64,000 nt of DNA from NCBI GenBank assembly GCA_038087015.1, contig JASBNA010000040.1, forward strand, positions 1-64,000. Reading direction: 5' to 3'. The stretch is from Cerrena zonata (taxonomy: Eukaryota > Basidiomycota > Agaricomycetes > Polyporales > Cerrenaceae). This document shows, one piece after another, positions 57,182 to 64,000 of this stretch. The notes under the pieces were generated by a model. It saw nothing but the letters and a program-made list of their open reading frames with translations. It had not been told where the DNA came from and did not search any database. The translations under genes were made by a program, and so were the position numbers. The stretch's first letter is position 1; every line of letters starts with the position of its first letter.

Positions 57182-58516
57182 TCATTTACGAAGGGCGACG
57201 AGCAGATTATCGAAAAAGGTATACAGAGTAAGGTCCAAGTTGATGTAGGTTTTAGACATTGTTTCGATCACGAATGGCTCCAATCTTGGGAGGAGATTGT
57301 CTTCGTCTTCATTGTCGCTCAGGGTGATCACGTTTAGTAAGTTGTTAAAGCATACATCCCCATAGTAGGAGGCATATGGGGACTCTAGGGTCAGATGTGA
57401 AGTCGTGACATGTGGTAGATTCCCAAAAATTTGACAAATCGCCGCGCGCTGACTCGAAGAGTCGTGACAGCGTCCGTCCAAAGTGATACGACGCTTGGTA
57501 AGCAGGGGAAGGAGAGGCGATAGAAGGACTATCGATGAGTTGATCTGGGCACATACATCTTCAACGGCTATGCCTTGCAGGGGAGTGCTAGCATCGTGAT
57601 GTATCTGCTGAGGGTCGTTTATACACAAGTCCACGGAGAAACAGAACACGTCCCCTTCATATCGAGAGAAAAGAGGGTTTTCGTTTTCAAAGCCACGAAG
57701 GGAAATCAAGCATGAATGAGGGCAAGGAGTGGAATAGGGAGATTTCAAGGACATCCATTTAATTTTTAGTATGGAAGGAAGTGGTGTGAGGCCCATGTCT
57801 TCACCAATTTGACCCTCGTCCGAATTCTCGTGAATGAACAAGAGACGAACGCAGTTGATGGAGGAGACGTGATGTAAGAAAGCGAAATAAAACGACGGGC
57901 TCCCTAGCAAGAACAAACTATCCAAGTGGCGGAGCTGAATTCCTGTATGGTATATATCTTTGTATGACCCCGATTTTACGTGGCTAAGAGCAAGTTCTTT
58001 GAGATAAAGAAGATTCGCGAACACCTGTAGCAGTTCTGGGACAGGAGTTCCTGACGAATCAAAGGCCGGATGAATCAGACTGAACGTCCGTATTGTGCGA
58101 GGAGGTGATGAAATCCAATGAGAACCTAAGACTTCGCGTAGGCCAGTATCGAATCCCTTTCTCATCCTCCGTACGAATAGAATAGGACATACCGGCCATG
58201 AGTCGTTGTATGGTACCATCCGGAGATTCAAGGAATTGGGTATGCGAAAGGTGAGAAATGGTTTCTTCCCAATGACTGGGTTCACTCGCAGAGTGGACGA
58301 GCACCGTGATGTGAAGTGACGTGTCTTGCAAGACGCAGAAACTCTGATCCCTGAGCGGAATGATTGCGAATGGCACTTTGCTTGAGTCATGTCGATAAAA
58401 GAGACGGAAGGCTCGGCAACATCCGGAGGGAAATTATCATAGCTATAGATTACATGTCATATAAGCAAAAGGATTTTGGGTAAATGTGGTAAATACCTCA
58501 TTGGAATGGAATCCAT
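57182..58516 (-). pseudogene. Decayed tandem copy of the F-box gene, F-box deleted
   Basis: The first exon (58516-58497) encodes MDSIPM and is followed by an intron at 58496-58443, exactly as in the intact neighbour 2.3 kb away. The leader then reads YDNFPPDVAEPS, matching HDDFPPDVVEPN in the neighbour. After that about 150 residues, including the whole coiled coil and F-box, are missing. The body resumes in a shifted frame (SFCVLQDTSLHITVL) and switches again near YNDSWPVCPIL to the long frame that carries the matched repeats (LLYLKELALSHVKSG, FYFAFLHHVSSINCVRL). Parallels to the neighbour are visible throughout the last 390 codons. It is a truncated and frame-disrupted paralogue. A shortened protein without an F-box could still be made, but I think it is a pseudogene. 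Confidence 0.7.
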
Positions 58517-58993
58517 ACTTGCGGAACTTGCTTTAAGAAAAAAGCAGTGAATATACATGTCACGGCAATTTGAGAGACATTGTTGACTCTTGTTTGTAGT
58601 AAAGTGCGGTGGACCTGAGTGGCACCGCACACAATCAACCAAAACCCGTTGCATAGGATCGAATCGGGATGTTTCTTAGAGCAAAAAGACTCCAGAGTGA
58701 ACTAGTTGGGTACTAAATAACGAGTTGTCGTCGCTCGCAGTAATCCAATATGTGGAACTAGCCATTTTACTTTATATTCATCCAACACCTTTCGGAACGT
58801 AACGACTCTGAGGCTGACTAGTGACTATCCAAAGATAAATAGTGTAACCAAAATGTGGTCGACAACGCTGATACACTCTAAATAAAGATACGGGACTTAT
58901 CCTAAGTCATTTATAAATATAAACTTCGAGCGACGAGATAAGCTTATGCCACCATCATAAATAAACTCGAAACTAGAGGGAATCTAGTTGCTC
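58517..58993. other. Spacer between the two F-box copies
   Basis: About 480 bp between the decayed copy's first exon and the stop codon of the intact copy, which lies to its right and is transcribed toward it. No gene or repeat of its own seen. Confidence 0.4.
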
Positions 58994-60854
58994 TCAGTAT
59001 CTCCAGTCAAAAACCCCATCAACCACCTCCTCAAAAGGCTGTTGGAAGTACTTGAAAGTATCGTGCATTATAATCCTGTCACTGTGTTCCAAAATCTCCA
59101 TCTTGATCATGAGACTCCAAAGTCCTCGGCCTCGAGCCTTTCGTCGACGGAGAGCGACGAGGAGGTTAGTGAGAAATGTGTGATATGTGGAACATATCCG
59201 TGTTATAGCGAGCTCTGGTTGGACCCAATTTTCAATGTTCAGCTCCTCCAGCCTTGGGAGAGGGATGTCATCGTCTTCACCGTCGCCTGGAGTGATAGCT
59301 ATTGGAAATTCGTTGAAACATTCAACGCCGAAGTACGTCGCAGAGTCTGGATAGCTTATTGTCGCATGTAAACTCGTGACGTGCGATAGGCTCCCTAAAA
59401 GAGTGCGAACTAAGCCTTGTTGACCTCTGGAATCGCTACAGCTCCCGACCCAACCAACTTTACACTCGGTAATAAGTGAAAGGCGGGGTGATAGGATATC
59501 TGTTACCGAATTGAGGATGACGCGCAAGTCCTCCAGTGGTACGATCCACAGATCAAGACTAAGATTCAGCTCTGGCTCGGAATTATTGGAAGCGACGTCC
59601 TTCGTGAATAGGTCCATGTTAAAATGACACGTGTCCCCTTCCAACTGACGGTATTGTTCGAATCCACGCAGAAAGATCCTGCACGAATATGTAGAAACAG
59701 GTGAGAGGGGAGGCTGGAAGGGTATCCATTTTGTCCTTAATATCGAGGGTAGCGACGCGAGGTCTATATTTCCAACCCCGTCGTCGCCAATCGTTTCGCG
59801 AGAGAATCTCAAATCAGCGCAGCCAATGGAAGGTACATGATGTAGGAAAGCGAAATGGAATACCGAACTACCTGAAAGGCACAGATTATCCAAGTGTCCG
59901 AGTTTAGCACCTGTGCGCTGTAGGCCGGTATACGTATTTGTTTGCACGACCAGAGTAAGGTCTCTGAGATAAGGAAGATTTGCAAGGGTTTGCATCAATT
60001 CGTTGAGGGTCCCGGATGTATGGTGACTTTCGTGGATCAGCGTGAGCGTTTGGAGCTTGTGAGGAAGAGGTGAAGAAGGCCAATAATCTCCTAAGATAGA
60101 CACGTCTATCTGTAGGTCTATAAGGTTTGGCATGATCTTATCCAGGCTATGATCGAACCAGACAACTCCCTCCTCATCCTCTGTACGTTGATGGCGACAC
60201 GTGAATAGAGACAGCATAGGACACACTGGCCATTCATTCCACTGTGGCCTCTCCAAAAAGTTCAGGACCCGGGTATGAGGGAGATGAAGAGTATATTCTG
60301 CCTGGCGACGGGGATTATCAAAGCTACCGTCCACTATCATATGAAGTGGGGCATTTTTTGACAACCGCAGAAACTCTGAGTTCCGAGCGGGGACTCGTGT
60401 CGGTATCTGGATGTAGGTAAAGAGACGAGGGGTAGAGAGCGCGATGTTTCTCCAGTATCTACAAACATGGGCGACAATCAACCAACTGTTGTATTTCAAG
60501 ACGCCATAGTATCCGCTTCCAACGCAGATTTCGCGATACTGAAAGAATATTTCGGAAAGGATTTCCGGAGGAAGTAATTTGTTGATTTGAGGAACAAGTT
60601 CGTTTAGCTGACCTCGATACCGTGCAATCGCTCGACGATGCTCTGCCCTGTTTACTCGTTTCGAGTGGAGTTTTGTGATAATAGCCTGATGTTCTGCGAT
60701 GCGAGCATGTATCTCTTTTTCGTTCAAATTGGAAAATGAGGTATTGGGCTCGACAACATCTGGCGGGAAGTCGTCATGACTAGAAATTGTATACCGTTTA
60801 GCAAAAGGAGCACGAATATAGCTATTGGAAATACCTTGTTGGAATGGAATCCAT
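58994..60854 (-). CDS. F-box protein, Agaricomycete-expanded type
   Basis: Exon 1 is 20 nt (60854-60835, MDSIPT) and is separated by a 55-nt intron from exon 2 (60779-58994). The N-terminus reads HDDFPPDVVEPN, then a charged helix (EKEIHARIAEHQAIITKLHSK to RYRGQLNELVPQINK), then the F-box-like domain: LLPPEILSEIFFQYREIC, YNSWLIVAHVCRYWRNIALSTPRLF. The remaining 400 residues are a leucine-rich-repeat-like substrate region. About 602 aa. Such proteins recruit targets to SCF (Skp1-Cullin1) ubiquitin ligases and form large, fast-evolving families in mushroom genomes; the target is unknown. The neighbour to the left is a degraded copy sharing exon 1 and its intron. Confidence 0.8.
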
Positions 60855-61219
60855 GAGAGGGTTAGAACATAAACTGGTGAACGGAAGGTTCACGTTGCAG
60901 ACTCATTGTTGACTCTTGTTTACGGCAAGCAACGGTAAAGCGGCATCGCATTCGTACAGGAGAAATTAAGGATTTGGATTGTCTTACATGCCCCTTGGAT
61001 GAGTTTTTCGTCCGAAATGAACATACCCCATCAATTGATGGGTAAGTTGATCGGTCAGAGTGAGTCAGAGTGAGTTGGTGTAACGGTTAAGGCTCGCGAC
61101 ATCTATAGACGAGTAGACACTGCAGGGCGTGATCATGCAGGGAAACGATCCGAATACCTAGGGATGTATTGTGCATCGATGCTGAGTTAGCATAATATCC
61201 AATCATAGTCAATCTCGTC
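60855..61219. other. Intergenic region, F-box gene to thioesterase
   Basis: 365 bp. Holds the probable promoter of the F-box gene and the 3' flank of the thioesterase. A TGGTGTAACGG at about 61075 resembles a tRNA A box but has no partner B box. Confidence 0.4.
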
Positions 61220-62130
61220 CTAATCGCAAGGAAGATCTTTTCCTTCCACAACAGATTCACCATCTTCAGAGAACTTGACATCGTTCTCATGACCAGCGGA
61301 TTTACCAACATACTTGGTGTGATCTACAACAACCTTCAAATCACACTCTAAGGAACGAACGATATAACACGTACAACCATACGCAGCAAGCTGCCCTTTC
61401 GCATTGAAGAAATCCACTTTAGTATAGGCTAATGATTTCCCTAAAGTGAAAAGAACAACAATTATGTGTACGAACACGCAAGATCCGAGACTGGGAAAAC
61501 GCCTACCGATCCCAGTCACAGTTGCTTTAGCTATCAGTTCATCACCTACCCGACCAGCAGGCTTCACAAAAGAGGTCCCGATATCGACAGAAACCCCCGT
61601 CATGTATTGTCCCTTGGTAGCGACAGCGAGCGATCCGAGGGTATCTGTCAAGCTCATGATGTATCCCCCATGAGCAGTCTAGACAGACAGGGGTGAAGTT
61701 GTCTCATGATCAACACGGTATGGCTAACGTTCATGAGCAGCAGCATGGACTCACCCCCACTCTATTCACTTTCACGATACATGAGTACGGCTTTACATAA
61801 GGTGGAAGTAGTAGAACACTATATGGAGCTCACAGTTATATGGTTCTATCTTGATAGAAGCTTCTAAAAGTCCAGGCTTCGCATTCAAGATTTTGAGCTA
61901 GATTCCAGGAGGTGTGATAGCTCAAAGGACGGATGTGGTTTAAGGCAGCCAAGGTACCTACGTTGGCAAAGCATCGGTGGTCGTGACCTATATTCAGAGA
62001 TAAGCTAAGAGGGTTCAAAGTAAGTTCTGATAGATGGCGGAAACCGACCCTGATTATCCAGGAAAGACTTCCAGACCTGGAACACGTTGTCAGCAGGTGT
62101 ATATGAGACATTTGTGATATTGCGAGTGGC
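61220..62130 (-). CDS. Hotdog-fold (PaaI/ACOT13-like) acyl-CoA thioesterase, 5' end uncertain
   Basis: Supported exons on the minus strand are 61678-61508 and 61440-61220, with a further upstream exon ending at 61755 in KVNRVG. Joined, they read VKVNRVGTAHGGYIMSLTDTLGSL, the hotdog active-site segment with HGG and the catalytic Asp, then SVDIGTSFVKPAGRVGDELIAKATVTGIG and KSLAYTKVDFFNAKGQLAAYG. This is the ACOT13/PaaI type, which hydrolyses medium- to long-chain acyl-CoA, often in mitochondria. The C-terminal 45 residues (VVDHTKYVGKSAGHENDV to the end) are longer than usual. The N-terminus lies somewhere between 61755 and about 62130 (candidate TNVSYTPADNVFQVWKSFLDN), but I could not fix those joins. 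Confidence 0.75.
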
Positions 62131-62531
62131 ATACTCTACGAGTAAAGCGAAGGCATGCAGCCATCGTGGTTCAGTTATTACGTTCGAACGTGACTAGCCT
62201 GCTGCTACAACACGTTGCTCTCAAACGACTTGGATGACAGCAAGTGGGGCTCCGGATTTCGGATTTACCGATGTTTCTTGCCGAAGGGCCTCCTAGCGTC
62301 TATATACTGCACGTGCTGCACATCGACCATAAAAGGCAATGGCTTCGACACCAAGTCTCATTCATTCGGAAATGAACCACAATTCTACACACGGTCATGG
62401 GTTATCCATGCGGCCTTCACGCTGGACCTTCGATATAAATGCCGACCTTATAGCTATCGATTCTGCCATTATATCGACTCTAAACTTTGAAGCTTATTTC
62501 CTATTTCTTACTTTTTATTATTCTCACCCCA

Positions 62532-63077
62532 ATGTCTGCTCCAACGGGGAAAGAAGATGTGACCGACCATCTGCGAAAACTCACCGACTTGCTGCAGACG
62601 TCGCGAGCCGATTGCGAGGACGCCCGACGCGTGCAAGAAGAGCGTGAACGTGATAAAGCAGCTCGTAGGGAAGAGAAGGACAAGCAGCTTGCGCAGTTTC
62701 GAAGTCAGCTGTTGCAATTGAAATCCGGATGTGAAGAGAACAAGAAGGTAGCAGGCTCCACACTGGCAACTACTAGTAGCAGCGATGGTAAGTTACAACT
62801 AAACTCAGATTCGGGTTCACATTTGAGGTCACGAGGCATGTAGAGCTGTTGGAAACCTCTTCACGTCTGATGGAGGAAACCGTTGAGCATCTCCGCACAG
62901 AGTCAGGCAATCTCCTTCGTTCTTTCCGTGATGGTAAGTGTAGGTTCTGAATACGGATCATGTTATGCAGGGATCTGACACATTCGGGATGGTGTAGATC
63001 TCCGAAAAAGGAATGAAGAGCATCTCGAGAGCGTTATCGCCTCCGTGCAGAGTTCTCGGGATTCTGCCGTGAGTTAG
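62532..63077 (+). CDS. Small charged coiled-coil protein, unknown function
   Basis: Three exons (62532-62787, 62844-62933, 62998-63077) give 141 aa in frame, starting MSAPTGKEDVTDHL. Nearly the whole chain is a predicted-looking coiled coil with many Arg, Glu, Lys and Gln (ARRVQEERERDKAARREE, FRSQLLQLKSGCEENKK, HLRTESGNLLRSF, DLRKRNEEHLESVIASVQ). The last codons overlap a GTGAGT donor, so further exons (for example in the EQIDRFEAMKTTLIDTW region near 63330) may follow. No family recognised. Confidence 0.55.
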
Positions 63078-63623
63078 CTATGGCATAAGACGCCTTTGTA
63101 TTTTGTTTCGTGTCAATTGCGATACTTCGCGATACAGTGAGACAGCAATGATGTTGTGAGATTGATACATATATGTTCAATGTGAAGAACCTGCTCGCGT
63201 GAAAAGAATTCCGGGACTGTCGGCTGTTATTGTATCCTGGTCCTGGAAGGTGCAGCACAGCAAAAATCTGGGGTTAGAATTTGCATGATAACAATCACAG
63301 GTTCGACGTAAATGTCCATCCAGAACAGATCGATAGATTCGAGGCAATGAAAACGACACTAATCGATACGTGGTTATCAATCGATTGCGATTGGGCAAAA
63401 GAGCGCGTCTCTCAATTCACCCCTATCCATGTTGTGCGAGAGAAGAAATCGAGTGGAGTGGCGTGCAAGAAACGACAGTGCATACATGAGAGAGAAAAAG
63501 AAGTAACAAAAGGTGCGAGGAAGAAATACAGGGATATGAACGGCCGCCTTACAATGCCCCAACATACAATATGTACACGATGCGAAAAAGTCCGGTGAGC
63601 AGATCGCTCGAGATCGCGTGTGC
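63078..63623. other. Region between coiled-coil gene and FKBP
   Basis: 546 bp. A plus-strand open frame of 105 codons (63281-63598) could be a further exon of the coiled-coil gene but is not clearly coding. Otherwise the 3' flank of the FKBP gene. Confidence 0.35.
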
Positions 63624-64000
63624 TTAGTTGATCGCGAGCAACTCAACCTCAAATTTGAGTGTGCTATTCGGGGGTATTACTGGTGGGAAGCCTCGAGCAC
63701 CATATGCCTATATAGAACGTCAGTCCACCTAAACCCAAATAGAAGGCCAGATGCTATTCACATAGTCGGGTGTTGCAGTAAGGACTGCCTTCTCGCCTAA
63801 CGATAATTGTGGGACACCTGTAGGGAGGATCGACGTTAATGGGAGCAAGAGCAGCGCACGGTGGGCATTGACATACCCTCGTCCCAACCCTTGATGACCT
63901 TTCCGACGCCGATCTGGGTAACGAATGGCTCTCCGCTGTAGTTGGAAAAGTTAGTGCGACAAGGTCGGGATAAAGATAGGACGAGGATGACGGACCGATC
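63624..64000 (-). CDS. FPR1: FKBP12-type peptidyl-prolyl isomerase, 5' part outside the window
   Basis: Minus-strand exons 63935-63877, 63817-63762 and 63707-63624 join to GEPFVTQIGVGKVIKGWDEG, VPQLSLGEKAVLTATPDY and AYGARGFPPVIPPNSTLKFE, ending VELLAIN. That is the FK506/rapamycin-binding pocket half of FKBP12, including the Trp-Asp and Ile-Pro-Pro-Asn segments. The last five bases of the window are the end of the preceding exon (coding ...DR before GEP). Introns are 59 and 54 nt. It is a cytosolic prolyl isomerase and the receptor through which rapamycin acts on Tor complex 1. Confidence 0.92.

Noticed and set aside
58988..59907. Plus-strand open frames over the F-box gene
   Set aside because: They are opposite-strand shadows of the intact F-box protein.
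61065..61140. tRNA gene suggested by a D-arm-like TGGTGTAACGG
   Set aside because: No B box or foldable acceptor stem within tRNA length.

Overview
The window looks like nuclear DNA of a mushroom-forming basidiomycete (Agaricomycetes). Genes are dense on both strands and cut by many introns of about 50-60 nt with GT(A/G)NGT donors and CTRAY-like branch sites. The family set also fits: an F-box family with an N-terminal helix, a likely DUF6532 gene, HsbA-like and CYSTM-like small proteins, and KDZ transposons paired with TET/JBP genes. All gene models below were spliced by eye; no homology search was run.

Region 1 (1-11.5 kb) is a large Ty3/gypsy LTR retrotransposon on the minus strand. It has a gag-protease ORF of 1836 codons, a reverse transcriptase-RNase H-integrase ORF that probably gains its N-terminus through a 343-nt intron, and a third ORF that runs off the left edge. 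A minus-strand TATA box and a possible primer-binding site mark the 5' LTR/leader.

Region 2 (about 11.6-25.8 kb) is the most interesting part. It is a gene cassette built around an apparently intact KDZ transposase (1148 aa) with a TET/JBP-type 2OG-Fe(II) dioxygenase (391 aa) directly upstream on the same strand. To the left are two larger convergent genes: a 1060-aa protein with an internal Zn(II)2Cys6 cluster and an 846-aa protein with a C-terminal AT-hook and RG-rich tail. A small unknown gene follows the transposase. Then come two clusters of 18-bp repeats with a palindromic TCGCGA core. All four large genes splice to uninterrupted frames whose exon lengths sum exactly to whole codons. 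I infer a recently active transposon that carries its own DNA-base-oxidising enzyme and two DNA-binding proteins. The outer boundaries and terminal repeats could not be found by eye.

Region 3 (25.9-31.9 kb) holds short tandem repeats, one multi-exon gene of a probable basidiomycete-specific family (DUF6532-like), and 3.1 kb with no recognisable gene.

Region 4 (31.9-64 kb) is ordinary housekeeping sequence: an ABCB/MDR full transporter, the TORC2 subunit Rictor, a membrane protein, Mediator cyclin C, a secreted HsbA-like protein, ribosomal protein uL22 (L17), a RasGEF, the NuA4 subunit Eaf7, a five-exon CYSTM-like Cys-rich protein with an 11-nt exon, a tandem F-box pair of which one has lost its F-box, a PaaI-type thioesterase, a small coiled-coil protein, and the 3' part of FKBP12 at the right edge.
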